From assembly GCF_025499425.1 (NCBI RefSeq), contig NZ_JAIMCB010000012.1, positions 1 through 64,000 on the forward strand: a stretch of 64,000 nucleotides of DNA, read 5' to 3'. The stretch is from Acidiferrimicrobium sp. IK (lineage in GTDB: Bacteria > Actinomycetota > Acidimicrobiia > Acidimicrobiales > Palsa-688). Below, piece by piece: positions 8,353 through 16,772 of the stretch; the stretch's first letter is position 1; each line of letters opens with the position of its first letter. Below the pieces are notes generated by a model, which was not told the DNA's origin, did not search any database, and saw only the letters and a program-made list of their open reading frames with translations. The position numbers were made by a program, and so were the translations under genes.

Positions 8353-9632
8353 GAGTAGGCCTCCTGCGGTCGGACGGCGGCGGTGTCGCCGGCGCGGTGG
8401 GCGCCGACGTGGGCGGTCTTCTCCCAGCCCCGCTGGCCGAGGGCTTCTCGGACCACCGCCCGCACCGCCGCGGCGGCCAGGACCAACTGGTAGGGGAACA
8501 TGCCCGCCAGCAGCCGGGCGTAGTCCCACGCCCGGGGCCGGACGTAGTAGAGGCGGCAGAACTCCCGCAGCCCGGCCATCTCGAACGCCAGGGACACCAG
8601 CGTCGGCACCGCCGGCAGGAACGACAGCAACGCCAGCACCACCGGAGCCTTCATCCACAAAGCGGTGGCCAGCGAGACCAGCAGCCCGAGCCCGGCGAAG
8701 GCCTGCAGGAACGGCATCGACAGGGTGTAGCGGGCCAGGAGGCGCTGGCGGCGGCTGGGTAGGTGACGCCACTCCCCCTTGCGCAGCACCTGCAGGAACC
8801 CTTGATTCCAGCGGGTCCGCTGCTTGAACAGGCTGCGGAGGGTGTCAGGGGTTTCCTCGCGCGTCACCAGGTCGGCGCTGTAAGCGATGGCCACCTTGGC
8901 GCCGAGGGTGGAGAGGCGCACCCCCAGCTCGCAGTCCTCCGCCAGGCACTCGGCGTCCCAGCCGTCCACCGCCCGCAACACCGGGGTCCGGACGAAGACC
9001 GTGTTGCCGCCGAGGGGGATGAAACGGTGCTCGGCGTGGAGGTGCAGCCGGCTGCGGAACCAGAAGAAGTACTCCAGGCAGTTGCGCAGCGAGTACCAGG
9101 TGGTCCGGAAGTTCATGAGCTGGACGCCGCCTTGCACGATGTGGGCGCCGGACTCGCTGAAGGTGGCGTCTACTTGGCGCAGCAGTCGGGGGTCCACCTC
9201 GTCCTCGGCGTCGAACACGCCGACCACGTCGCCGGTGCAGTGCGGCAGGGCGGTGTTGAGGGCTTTGGGTTTGTTCTTCGGCCAGTTCTCGTCGACGACG
9301 ACTTTGAGCCGCGGGCCGTGCCGGCGGGCGGCGGCCTCCGCGACCTCGCGGGTGGCGTGGTCGTCGTGGCCGACGATGGCGATGACCTCGAAGTCCGGGT
9401 GGTCCGAAGCCATCAGCGTGTCGAGGGTGGCCCCCATCACCGCCTCCTCGTGGCGGCCGGGGACGAGCAGCGAGAACGACAGCTGCGGCTGGCTCTGAGC
9501 CACCTGGAAGCCGGTCCCGCGCAGCACCTCAGGGGTCCGCCATGCGTGCAGCATCCACCAGAGGGTGCCGGCGGCGATGGCGAACAGCAGCGCCGAGAAC
9601 GCGCTGTAGACAGCAAGGAGCAGGGGGTGCAT
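8349..9632 (-). CDS. Processive family 2 glycosyltransferase (cellulose/hyaluronan synthase-like)
   Basis: The 427-residue enzyme has an N-terminal helix (LLAVYSAFSALLFAIAAGTL), then a cytosolic GT-A domain with the full processive signature. LVPGRHEE begins the nucleotide-sugar fold, FDAEDEVD is the DxD, LAEDCELGVRL is the [TA]ED acceptor motif and KQRTRWNQGFL is QxxRW. At least four C-terminal membrane helices would form the export channel. No PilZ domain is visible, so no direct cyclic-di-GMP control is evident. The ATG is at 9632. It is the polymerase of the operon; the sugar is unknown, but the neighbouring GH8 enzyme suggests a beta-1,4-linked glycan. Confidence 0.88.
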   Translation of the reverse strand: MHPLLLAVYSAFSALLFAIAAGTLWWMLHAWRTPEVLRGTGFQVAQSQPQLSFSLLVPGRHEEAVMGATLDTLMASDHPDFEVIAIVGHDDHATREVAEAAARRHGPRLKVVVDENWPKNKPKALNTALPHCTGDVVGVFDAEDEVDPRLLRQVDATFSESGAHIVQGGVQLMNFRTTWYSLRNCLEYFFWFRSRLHLHAEHRFIPLGGNTVFVRTPVLRAVDGWDAECLAEDCELGVRLSTLGAKVAIAYSADLVTREETPDTLRSLFKQRTRWNQGFLQVLRKGEWRHLPSRRQRLLARYTLSMPFLQAFAGLGLLVSLATALWMKAPVVLALLSFLPAVPTLVSLAFEMAGLREFCRLYYVRPRAWDYARLLAGMFPYQLVLAAAAVRAVVREALGQRGWEKTAHVGAHRAGDTAAVRPQEAYS

Positions 9633-9709
9633 GCGGGTCCTCTTCCGGGGGGGTCGGAGGTTCGGGGACGGCGGGGGGAAAGCGGCGGGGTGGGCTGGCG
9701 CCCGGGCGC

Positions 9710-10933
9710 TTAGGGCAGCGTCGTGGTCGGGGCGGTGCCGGCGGGCGCCTCGGCCGGCACCGTGGTCGAGGTCGTCGACGTCGTGGAGGTGGTGGTGCTC
9801 GAGGGCTCCGGCCCGCCGGGCTGGGCGCTCGCCGGCTGCCGGGTTCCCCCGCCCGGCCCGCTCCACCGGCCGGCGTCGGGCGGCGCGGACCCGGGGGGCT
9901 GGCCGTCGGTCGGCGGGCGCGAGCCGCGGCCGTCGGCCGGCGGCCGGCTGCCCTGGAACCCTCGGGGGTCGCTCGCAGCGCCGGGGGGGTCACTGCTGGT
10001 CCCGTCTCGGCGGGTCCCGTCTTGGCTGGGCCCGGCGGCCGGGGCCGCGTCGGGCGGGATCGGGCCGCCGTCGGGGGCGGCGGGCGCCGCGGCGCCCGGC
10101 GCGGCGCCCCGGCCGGCCCCCGAGGCGGGCGCGGTGGTGACGCCGGCTGCGATCTGGCCTGCCCCCGCCTCGGACGGGTCTTCGGGGGTGCGGGCCGGGC
10201 GGGCGAGGGCCGCGGCGGCGGGGCGGGCTGCGGGTTCGGGGACGTGGATACCGGCGCCGGCCAGCCAGTGGCTGGTCGCTCGCTGCACCGGCGCCGGTAG
10301 GTGCCCGCTGGCCGCGGCCGCCGCGGTGGCGCCGGTCGCCAATACCGCCGCCGCCGCGATCACTCCGACCCGGCCGCCGGCGTGCGCGGCGCGGCGCGCC
10401 GCGGCCCGTCGACCGGCACGGTTCCCGGCGGGGACGGTCGGGGCGGCCCGCTCGGCGACCGGGGCGACGGGCCTGGAGGCCGGGACGGCGGTCCGAGCGG
10501 CCGGCGCGGCGGGTCCGCTTGGGCCGGGAGGGACCTGGCCGGCAGGGACCTGGCCGGCAGGGACCTGGCCGGCAGGGACCTGGCCGGCAGGGAGCTGGCC
10601 GGCAGGGACCTGGCCGGCAGGGAGCTGGCCGGCAGGGAGCTGGCCGGCAGGGAGCTGGCCGGTAGGGATCTGGCCGCTAGAGAGCTGGCCGGTGACGGCC
10701 CCGGCGGTTCCGGTCGGGCGCAGCGCCCGGTAGGCGGCGCGCGCCGCTTCCTCGCCGGCGGCTGGCTGCTCGCCGATCTGGCGGGCGGCGGCCATGACCC
10801 TGGCGACTCTCCGGTAGGCCTCGGGCAGGTCGGGGCGGTCCTCGCCGCTGAGGACCGCCTCGACTAGATCGTCGGCCAGCGGCGGGGCCATCCGGTCGGC
10901 GCCGCGGTCACGGCCGAGCGTCGGCCACCTCAC
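9710..10933 (-). CDS. Sigma-linked membrane protein with pentapeptide repeats (putative anti-sigma factor)
   Basis: The 407-residue protein starts at a GTG (10933) overlapping the sigma-factor stop by 4 nt. Residues 1-75 are helical and cytosolic-looking (LADDLVEAVLSG). Residues about 80-137 contain eleven copies of a GQ(L/V)PA pentapeptide. One transmembrane helix (VGVIAAAAVLATGATAAAAA) follows at about 188-207, and then a long Pro/Ala/Gly/Ser/Thr-rich extracytoplasmic tail ending in a Thr-rich stretch. No zinc-binding anti-sigma motif (HxxxCxxC) is present. The overlap and topology suggest an anti-sigma or sensor partner of the ECF factor, but no family is recognised with certainty. Confidence 0.6.
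   Translation of the reverse strand: MRWPTLGRDRGADRMAPPLADDLVEAVLSGEDRPDLPEAYRRVARVMAAARQIGEQPAAGEEAARAAYRALRPTGTAGAVTGQLSSGQIPTGQLPAGQLPAGQLPAGQVPAGQLPAGQVPAGQVPAGQVPAGQVPPGPSGPAAPAARTAVPASRPVAPVAERAAPTVPAGNRAGRRAAARRAAHAGGRVGVIAAAAVLATGATAAAAASGHLPAPVQRATSHWLAGAGIHVPEPAARPAAAALARPARTPEDPSEAGAGQIAAGVTTAPASGAGRGAAPGAAAPAAPDGGPIPPDAAPAAGPSQDGTRRDGTSSDPPGAASDPRGFQGSRPPADGRGSRPPTDGQPPGSAPPDAGRWSGPGGGTRQPASAQPGGPEPSSTTTSTTSTTSTTVPAEAPAGTAPTTTLP
10527..10697 (-). repeat. 15-bp tandem repeat encoding GQ(L/V)PA pentapeptides
   Basis: About eleven near-identical 15-bp units (CTGGCCGGCAGGGAC on the plus strand, with AC/AG and C/T variants) run head to tail in phase with the putative anti-sigma gene. 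They encode a flexible cytosolic linker. The copy number is likely to vary between strains by replication slippage. Confidence 0.9.
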
Positions 10934-11511
10934 GACGCGACCTCGGCGTCGGCGTCGACGCTGTCGGTGTCGAGGAGCCCGGCGAGGTGCTGCAGGCCCC
11001 GGTGGCACAGCACCCGGACCGCGCCTTCGCTCTTGCCGAGGGCCCGGGCGGTCTCGGCGACCGACAGGCCGGCCACCACCCGCAGGGACACGACCTGCCC
11101 CTGGGTGGCCGGGAGCCGGCGGAGGAGACGCACGGCTTCCTCGCTGGCCAGGCTCTCGGTGACTTCGATGCTCGGGTCGTCGATCGGTGCCGGGGTCTCG
11201 TGATGGTTCATGTCGGTCGGCTCCGGTAGGCGGGTGCGGACACGGTGCGCGTCGACGGCGCGGCGGCGGGCGATGGTGAACACCCAGCTTCGAAACGTGC
11301 CGGCGTCACCCTCGAAACGCTCCAGGCTCTGCGTCACGCTTATCCACGTCTCCGCCGCGGCTTCCTCCTCCACACCGGGGGCGATCACCCGTAGCCATCC
11401 GATCAGCGCCGGCTGCAGCCACCGCCACAGCACGGCGAAGCAGTCGTCGTCGCCCCGGCGGGCGCCGGCGAGGACGTCCTCCCATGAGGTCGAGGCGGGC
11501 AACGGGTTCAT
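10930..11511 (-). CDS. ECF-family RNA polymerase sigma factor
   Basis: The 193-residue sigma-70 family factor has region 2 (CFAVLWRWLQPALIGWLRVI through SWVFTIARRRAVDAHR) and region 4 (LPATQGQVVSLRVVAGLSV followed by the HTH ETARALGKSEGAVRVLCHRG). The ATG at 11511 is preceded by GGTGAG. The frame is open to 11586, which would add 25 residues. It heads the minus-strand polysaccharide operon and overlaps the putative anti-sigma gene, so it probably controls synthesis of the polymer in response to an envelope signal. An autoregulatory promoter is expected in 11512-11646, but none could be identified confidently. Confidence 0.88.
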   Translation of the reverse strand: MNPLPASTSWEDVLAGARRGDDDCFAVLWRWLQPALIGWLRVIAPGVEEEAAAETWISVTQSLERFEGDAGTFRSWVFTIARRRAVDAHRVRTRLPEPTDMNHHETPAPIDDPSIEVTESLASEEAVRLLRRLPATQGQVVSLRVVAGLSVAETARALGKSEGAVRVLCHRGLQHLAGLLDTDSVDADAEVAS

Positions 11512-11646
11512 CTCACCGCTATCGCCGCGCACCCCCTCCTCGTTACGCGCTAATCGGAGAAAAGCGGACGAAGTGACCAAGGTCATAGCCGCCGGCGGCG
11601 CTGGCGGGAGGAGCGCCCGCTGCGACCGGTCCGGCGGACGGGCTGC

Positions 11647-13026
11647 TCAGGGGCTGCCGAGCGCTCCGGTCACCGCGTCGGCCAGGTGGAGGGCCACCTG
11701 GTCGGCTTCCTCCTCGCTCGGCGCTTCCACCATCACCCGGACCAGTCGTTCGGTCCCGCTCGGGCGGAGCAGGACCCGGCCCCGGCCGTCGAGGGCCCGC
11801 TCGGCGTCGCGCACCGCGTCCCACACCGCCCGGGCGCCGGGGAGCCCGTCGCGGTCCGCGACGGCCACGTTGCGCAGCACCTGGGGGAGGCGGACCATCG
11901 ACCCGTCGGCCAGCTCGGCGAGGGACCGCCCGGAGCGGGCCACCAGGTCGGCGAGCAGCAGGCCCGAGAGCAGCCCGTCGCCGGTGGTAGCCAGGTCGCG
12001 GAAAATGACATGCCCCGACTGCTCCCCGCCGAGGGACCACCGGTTGGCGTCGAGGGCCTCGAGCACGTAGCGGTCGCCGACCTGGGTCTGATGCACGGTG
12101 ATCCCAGCCGCGGCCATCGCCTGGTGAAAACCGAGGTTGGTCATCACCGTGACCACCACGGTGTCGTCGGCCAGCGCACCCCGAGCCCGTAGATCGGTGG
12201 CGAAAAGGGCCAGCAGGCGGTCACCGTCGACCACTCGACCCATCCCGTCCACGGCGATCACCCGGTCCGCGTCCCCGTCGAACGCCAGCCCGAGGTCGGC
12301 GCCGGCCGCCACCACCAGCTCGCCCAGCGGCTCCGGATAGGTGCTGCCGGTCCCCCGATTGATGTTGGTGCCGTCGGGGGCGGCGCCGAGCACCGCGACC
12401 ACCTCGGCGCCGGCGTCGCGCGCCGCGGAGGCGGCCACCCCCGACACGGCCCCGTTGGCGCAGTCCAGCGCGACCTTGAGGCCGTCGAGGCGCCGGCCGG
12501 CGAGGGCCCCCACCACCCGGTGGCGATACCACTCGGCGGCGTCGGGGTCGACGTTCACGCCTCCGATGTCGGCCCCCGAGCGGGCCACGACGCCGGCCGC
12601 CGTCGGCGGGTGGGGCGACGAGCCGCCGACCGCCGCCAGCAACGCCGCTTCCAGCCGTTCCTCGGTCGCGTCGTCGAGCTTGAGGCCGCCGGCGGCGAAG
12701 AGCTTCACGCCGTTGTCGGCGAAGGGGTTGTGGGAGGCGGAGATCACCGCGCCGGGGAGACCCCGGGCCGCGCAGAGCGCGGCGACGGCCGGGGTGGGCA
12801 GCACACCGACGTCGATGACCTCGACGCCCTCCGCGGCCAGGCCGGCCGCCAGCGCCGCGGCCAGCATCGGACCGGACCGGCGGGTGTCGCGCCCGACCAC
12901 GAACGAACGGGGCACGGACGCGACGAGCCCCCGGGCGGTCACCCGCCCGAGGGCCATCACTAGTTCTGGGGTGAGCTCGGCGCCGGCCACGCCCCGAACG
13001 CCGTCCGTGCCGAAGCGAAGCGTCAC
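11647..13026 (-). CDS. glmM: Phosphoglucosamine mutase
   Basis: The enzyme converts glucosamine-6-phosphate to glucosamine-1-phosphate for UDP-GlcNAc and peptidoglycan synthesis. At 459 residues it has the normal family length. It starts with LRFGTDGVRG. The phosphoserine loop VISASHNPFADNG is at about residue 100, the metal loop FDGDADRVI at about 250, the sugar loop GGEQSGHVI at about 335 and the phosphate-binding RPSGTERLVRVM at about 430. It follows rpsI by 25 bases, the usual actinobacterial order rplM-rpsI-glmM. The start is the GTG at 13026. Confidence 0.97.
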   Translation of the reverse strand: MTLRFGTDGVRGVAGAELTPELVMALGRVTARGLVASVPRSFVVGRDTRRSGPMLAAALAAGLAAEGVEVIDVGVLPTPAVAALCAARGLPGAVISASHNPFADNGVKLFAAGGLKLDDATEERLEAALLAAVGGSSPHPPTAAGVVARSGADIGGVNVDPDAAEWYRHRVVGALAGRRLDGLKVALDCANGAVSGVAASAARDAGAEVVAVLGAAPDGTNINRGTGSTYPEPLGELVVAAGADLGLAFDGDADRVIAVDGMGRVVDGDRLLALFATDLRARGALADDTVVVTVMTNLGFHQAMAAAGITVHQTQVGDRYVLEALDANRWSLGGEQSGHVIFRDLATTGDGLLSGLLLADLVARSGRSLAELADGSMVRLPQVLRNVAVADRDGLPGARAVWDAVRDAERALDGRGRVLLRPSGTERLVRVMVEAPSEEEADQVALHLADAVTGALGSP

Positions 13027-13051
13027 GTCGCCGCTCCGATTCCGGTTGGGA

Positions 13052-13456
13052 TTAGCGCTTGGAGTACTGAGGCGCCTTGCGGGCCTTCTTCAGGCCGTAC
13101 TTCTTGGATTCCTTCTCGCGGGCGTCGCGGGTGAGGAAGCCGGCTCGCTTGAGCGAGGTGCGAAGCTCGGGCTCGAGCTCCGCCAGGGCCCGGGCGATGC
13201 CGAGGCGCAGCGCGCCGGCCTGCCCGGAGATCCCGCCGCCGTCCATGGTGGCGTCGATGTCATAAGCGCCGTCCTTCTCGGTGAGGCGGAGCGGCTCGGT
13301 GATGATCATCTGGTGGGTCGCGGACGGGAAGTAGTCGGCGATGGGTCGCTTGTTGACCGTGACGACCGTGGTCTCGCTGCCGCCGGAGGGGCGGAGACGG
13401 ACACGGGCGACAGCAGCCTTGCGGCGGCCGGTGGATTGGATCAGCGGCTTGGGCAT
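13052..13456 (-). CDS. rpsI: 30S ribosomal protein S9
   Basis: The 134-residue protein has the S9 signatures [12 protein letters not shown] near the N-terminus and [19 protein letters not shown] in the middle. The basic C-terminal tail ends [12 protein letters not shown] and reaches the P-site tRNA on the small subunit. The ATG is at 13456, 29 bases after the rplM stop. It is co-transcribed with rplM and probably glmM. Confidence 0.98.
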   Translation of the reverse strand: MPKPLIQSTGRRKAAVARVRLRPSGGSETTVVTVNKRPIADYFPSATHQMIITEPLRLTEKDGAYDIDATMDGGGISGQAGALRLGIARALAELEPELRTSLKRAGFLTRDAREKESKKYGLKKARKAPQYSKR

Positions 13457-13485
13457 CCGGTGGGGAAGCTCCTCGTGAGTACGGG

Positions 13486-13938
13486 TCAGGACGCCCGGTG
13501 CGTGCGGGGGTCGACGGTGAGCGGCTTGGGCTGCTGCGCCGAGTGGGGGTGGGTGGGCCCGGAGTAGATCTTCAGCTTGTTGATCATCGACCGGCCGAGC
13601 GGGCCTTTCGGCAGCATGCCCTTGACGGCACGCCTGACCGCCTCTTCGGGCTTGGTGTCGAGCAGCTCCTGGTAGGTCCGGGACCGCAGGCCGCCCGGGT
13701 AGCCGGAGTGCCGGTAGGCCAGCTTCTTCTCGGCCTTGCCGGAGGTCATGACGATCTTGGACGCGTTGAGCACGATCACGTGATCGCCGGTGTCGACGTT
13801 GGGAGCGAAGATCGGCTTGTGCTTGCCCCGCAGCACGCGGGCGATCTCGGTCGCCAGCCGTCCGAGGACGGCGCCGTCCGCGTCGACCTCGTACCAGACA
13901 CGCTCGATGTCGGCGGGCTTGGGAGTGTAGGTGCGCAC
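13486..13938 (-). CDS. rplM: 50S ribosomal protein L13
   Basis: The 150-residue L13 is an early-assembly large-subunit protein. It begins [49 protein letters not shown] and the signature [17 protein letters not shown] follow. The GTG start at 13938 has an AAGGAC Shine-Dalgarno sequence about 8 bases upstream. In most actinobacteria truA or the rpsD-rpoA-rplQ cluster lies directly upstream; here about 175 bases and a VapBC module intervene, and truA is 47.7 kb away. Confidence 0.98.
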   Translation of the reverse strand: MRTYTPKPADIERVWYEVDADGAVLGRLATEIARVLRGKHKPIFAPNVDTGDHVIVLNASKIVMTSGKAEKKLAYRHSGYPGGLRSRTYQELLDTKPEEAVRRAVKGMLPKGPLGRSMINKLKIYSGPTHPHSAQQPKPLTVDPRTHRAS

Positions 13939-14086
13939 GGCGAAGTCCTTGGGAGAGTGAAGCTGTAGCGAGCGGCGGCGACAGCCTGGGTTCAGGTGCC
14001 ACCGGCGGGCCGCGACGGACCGCCGGGCCGGTCGACCATGGTAGAGCCAAACCGGCCCCGATGGCAATCGGCCCCCTCCAGCCCGT

Positions 14087-14106
14087 GTAGCACGACATGC
14101 TACGGT
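14087..14106 (+). promoter_or_regulatory. Inverted repeat and -10 box of the VapBC promoter (leaderless)
   Basis: GTAGCA (14087-14092) and TGCTAC (14098-14103) form a perfect inverted repeat with a 5-base spacer. It overlaps a TACGGT -10 hexamer (14101-14106), whose expected start point falls at about the GTG of the antitoxin (14114). No properly spaced Shine-Dalgarno exists, so the transcript is probably leaderless. The repeat is the likely autorepression site of the antitoxin/toxin complex. Confidence 0.6.
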
Positions 14107-14113
14107 CCCGGAG

Positions 14114-14368
14114 GTGGCCACCGAGATCAGCCAGCGGGAGCTGCGCAACCAAAGCGGCGACATCATGCGCCGCCTCGATGACGGGGAGAGCTTCATCGTC
14201 ACCCGCAACGGGACGCCAGTCGGCGAGCTGGCCCCGATGCGCCGGCACCGGTTCGTGAGCGCGGACACCGCGCTCGCCGTGTTCCGCCACGCCCCCGGCG
14301 TCGACCACTCCGGGCTGCGTGGCGATCTCGACCGGCTCGGATCCCCGAACAGCGCGCCTCGTGGCTGA
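14114..14368 (+). CDS. Type II antitoxin, Phd/YefM family
   Basis: The 84-residue protein begins [20 protein letters not shown], then [18 protein letters not shown], the Phd/YefM fold that forms a DNA-binding dimer. The C-terminal segment ([20 protein letters not shown]) should wrap the toxin. It is followed by, and overlaps, a PIN-domain toxin gene. It probably autorepresses through the inverted repeat just upstream. Confidence 0.88.
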   Translation: MATEISQRELRNQSGDIMRRLDDGESFIVTRNGTPVGELAPMRRHRFVSADTALAVFRHAPGVDHSGLRGDLDRLGSPNSAPRG

Positions 14369-14870
14369 ACCGGCGGCGCCAGGGCGCCCCGCAGCCCGAC
14401 GGCCTCGGGCGGCCCGAGGGATCGTCGACACGTCGGTGGTCGTCGACCTCGACCGGTTGTCGGTCGGCGACCTGCCCGCCGAGCTGGCCGTCAGCGCGGT
14501 GACCATGGCCGAGCTCGCCGCCGGACCCCACGCCACCGGCGACGCGGCCGAGCGTGCCCGGCGCCAGGACCGCCTGCAGCGAGCCGAGGCGGCCTTCGAC
14601 CCGCTGCCCTTCGACGGGGAAGCAGCCCGGGCCTACGGGCGGATCTACGCCGCCATCGACCGTCGCGGCACCGGCCCGCGCACCGACGACCTGCTCGTCG
14701 CTGCGACCGCCTGCGCGGCCGGCATCCCGCTCTACACCCGCAACCCGGCGGCGTTCCGCGGCCTCGAGCAGCTGGTGGAAGTCATCCCGGTTCAACTCGC
14801 CGACGAGTTGCCTGAGGCAGCAAGGAGCCCAGACGCTCCGCTGCGCCGGCGCAAGGCGAGATCCCCTTAG
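14361..14870 (+). CDS. vapC: VapC-type PIN-domain toxin ribonuclease
   Basis: The 169-residue PIN protein carries the expected acidic active-site residues in order: D in [15 protein letters not shown] in [11 protein letters not shown] in [10 protein letters not shown] and a terminal YTRNPAAF. Such toxins cleave tRNA or rRNA when the antitoxin is lost. The GTG start at 14361 overlaps the antitoxin stop by 8 bases; the frame is open further upstream, but an earlier start would overlap the antitoxin more. The C-terminal 25 residues ([15 protein letters not shown]) are unusual for the family and may be read-through into non-conserved DNA. Confidence 0.87.
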   Translation: MAEPAAPGRPAARRPRAARGIVDTSVVVDLDRLSVGDLPAELAVSAVTMAELAAGPHATGDAAERARRQDRLQRAEAAFDPLPFDGEAARAYGRIYAAIDRRGTGPRTDDLLVAATACAAGIPLYTRNPAAFRGLEQLVEVIPVQLADELPEAARSPDAPLRRRKARSP

Positions 14871-14975
14871 CCGGCGACGAGACCTCGGCGTCTAATGCGC
14901 AGCCGACCTCGACAAGCTGGGGCGCCTCCTCGAGGCCCTACACGCGGCCTGATTCGCGTCAGCGACGAACCGTGG

Positions 14976-15305
14976 TCAACACTGGATGGCAAAACGTGCC
15001 GCAGCGCACGCCCGCCTCATCTCCGGCGCGTCGAGGCGACCGACGTGCTGGATGAGCTTCTCTTTTGGCAGCGGCAGGATGTTGTCGAAATTCGCTACGC
15101 ACCGCCGAGGGAGGCCATGGGCCGGCCCGAGTGGGACCTCGGTTGGGATCTCTCTCACTCGGGTGGTCACCGGGGCCACCAGGATCGTCGCTAGCCGAGG
15201 CAGGACCGAACTCCTGGTGAGCACCACCACGGGTCGGCGCTTGTCGCCGGGAACGTCGGCGAACCACACATCACCCCGTTCGGGGGTGGGCGCGGTCTGA
15301 CTCAC
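14976..15305 (-). CDS. mazF: MazF/PemK-type mRNA interferase toxin
   Basis: The 109-residue toxin shows the MazF beta-barrel pattern: RGDVWFADVPGDKRRPVVVL, then ILVAPVTTRVREIPTEVPL and the VANFDNILPLPKEKLIQHVG segment. It is a sequence-specific endoribonuclease inhibited by the upstream antitoxin. The ATG at 15305 overlaps the antitoxin stop (ATGA), so the pair is translationally coupled. Confidence 0.92.
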   Translation of the reverse strand: MSQTAPTPERGDVWFADVPGDKRRPVVVLTRSSVLPRLATILVAPVTTRVREIPTEVPLGPAHGLPRRCVANFDNILPLPKEKLIQHVGRLDAPEMRRACAAARFAIQC

Positions 15306-15535
15306 TCCTCATCCCAGGGCAGGTCGGCCCACACATCTGAGCTGACGGCGGTCACCGTCTCGTCGGCTTGAGGCTCCCGTGAGTAACCATCGGCGTGGAT
15401 TCGTTCCAGCTCGTCCTCGATGAGGGCCGCGAGTCCCCGATCGAGCACCTCCGAGACGCTCCTAACGCCAGTCAGCTCCTTCGCCCGCTTGAGGCGCGCC
15501 GGGTCGACGGTGGCAGAGATCTTCACCTTGGGCAT
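15302..15535 (-). CDS. MazE-like ribbon-helix-helix antitoxin
   Basis: The 77-residue protein has an N-terminal ribbon-helix-helix (KVKISATVDPARLKRAKEL, VRSVSEVLDRGLAALIEDEL) for DNA binding. An acidic C-terminal tail ending DVWADLPWDEE would occupy the MazF RNA groove. The ATG at 15535 is preferred; a TTG at 15541 is also in frame. Its promoter region is the AT-richer stretch 15536-15590, which is shared with the divergent lipoprotein gene. Confidence 0.85.
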   Translation of the reverse strand: MPKVKISATVDPARLKRAKELTGVRSVSEVLDRGLAALIEDELERIHADGYSREPQADETVTAVSSDVWADLPWDEE

Positions 15536-15689
15536 GAACAAACCTGTTATCCGACTTTCGGCTTGAATTAAATCCTACTTCAGCCCGAGTCCTCCTCGGT
15601 CGCATCGGACCTGCCTTCCCGCCTGGTTACCGGTGCAGTCGGCCGGGTACAGCCCGAATGCACTGTTCGCGGAAAGGCGGGGTAGCTCG

Positions 15690-16598
15690 ATGGCATTGGT
15701 GACAGGCACGGAGTCCAGGCCGGGCAGGACAGCCGCTGCTGCTGTGGCGGCCGCGTCGCTGGTCGGCGTCCTGGCCGGTTGCGGCAGCTCGTCGTCAGGG
15801 GCGGCCCCCTCCCCGGCGAAGGCGGTGGAGACCGCGTACACCTCGACGCTGGCCGCCCGCACCGCCCATTTCCGCTTTTCCGAGTCGACGCAGATGCCCT
15901 CGTCGGCGGGAGCAGCGAGCCAGCAGGTCGTCAACGGGTCGGGGACGGTCAACTTCGCGTCGAAGGCCGTGACGATGTCGATGACCGGTCCGGCGGGAAC
16001 GGCGGCGCAGCTGGTGCTGATCGGGCCGAACATGTTCTTGCAGGTGCCTGCCGCCGACCGGTCACAGATCCCTGGCGGCAAGCAGTGGGTGGAGATCAAC
16101 TTGAGCCAGGTCGCGCAGGCGAAACTCGGCGCGTCGTACGCCCAGCTGGTGTCGGGCGGCTCCAACAACCCGGCGGCGTTGCTGGGACAGCTGCAGGCGG
16201 TGTCGGACCAGGTGGTCAAGGCGGGGACGACCACCGTCGCCGGGGTGGCAACCACCGAGTACGACGCGGCGCTGCAGTTCTCGAAGCTGGAGGCACAGGC
16301 CCAGGCCCGCGGCGGCGCGAAAGCTGCACAGGCCTTGGCGTCGGAGGCGGCCGCGCTGCACACGTCGACGTTGCCGGTGAAGGTGTGGTTGGACAGCGCC
16401 AACCGGGTCCGCCAGTACCAAACGACGCTCCCGTTGCCGGCATCCTCGCCGGGGGCCGGGCCCGCGTCGGCGACCATGACAATGACCTTCGACGCCTACG
16501 GGGTGGCAGTCAACGCGTCAGCGCCCCCGGCGTCGGAGGTCGCCGACGTCACCCAAAAAGTGATCGGTGGTGCCGGCACCAGCTCATCGGGGAGCTGA
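15690..16598 (+). CDS. Secreted lipoprotein (LppX/LprG-like fold possible)
   Basis: The 302-residue protein has a signal peptide with lipobox VLAGC at about residue 36, so it should be lipidated and attached to the outer face of the membrane. The mature part (ETAYTSTLAARTAHFRFS, GSGTVNFASKAVTMSM, TTVAGVATTEYDAAL, VWLDSANRVRQYQ) alternates short strands in a pattern like LppX/LprG or DUF-type lipoproteins that bind lipids or sense the envelope. The ATG at 15690 follows GGAAAGGCGGGG. It is monocistronic; the thiamine riboswitch begins about 85 bases after its stop. The exact function is unknown. Confidence 0.72.
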   Translation: MALVTGTESRPGRTAAAAVAAASLVGVLAGCGSSSSGAAPSPAKAVETAYTSTLAARTAHFRFSESTQMPSSAGAASQQVVNGSGTVNFASKAVTMSMTGPAGTAAQLVLIGPNMFLQVPAADRSQIPGGKQWVEINLSQVAQAKLGASYAQLVSGGSNNPAALLGQLQAVSDQVVKAGTTTVAGVATTEYDAALQFSKLEAQAQARGGAKAAQALASEAAALHTSTLPVKVWLDSANRVRQYQTTLPLPASSPGAGPASATMTMTFDAYGVAVNASAPPASEVADVTQKVIGGAGTSSSGS

Positions 16599-16684
16599 GC
16601 AGGCTCCTGTGGTACCCGGCCGGCCCGCTGCGGACGCCACCGGGAAGCAGACCCGATCCGGCTAGCGTCGGGAGGCAACCACTA

Positions 16685-16769
16685 TCGACTCAGGGCGCAC
16701 GGCGGGCATCCGCCGGGCTGAGAAGCACCTGTAATACCTGATCCGGTTCGTACCGGCGGAGGGAACGTC
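16685..16769 (+). promoter_or_regulatory. TPP riboswitch (THI element)
   Basis: The conserved core is present: GGGCTGAGA at 16715-16723, ACCTGATCCGG at 16736-16746 and the closing GGCGGAGGGAA at 16755-16765, with the P1 5' strand near 16685-16692. The ligand is thiamine pyrophosphate. The GGAGGG Shine-Dalgarno of thiM (16758-16763) lies inside the 3' conserved element, so ligand binding should hide it and block translation of thiM and the coupled thiE and thiD. Confidence 0.93.
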
Positions 16770-16772
16770 ACG

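Noticed and set aside
10527-10697. CRISPR array
   Set aside because: The units are 15 bp, contiguous, without spacers and in phase with a coding frame.
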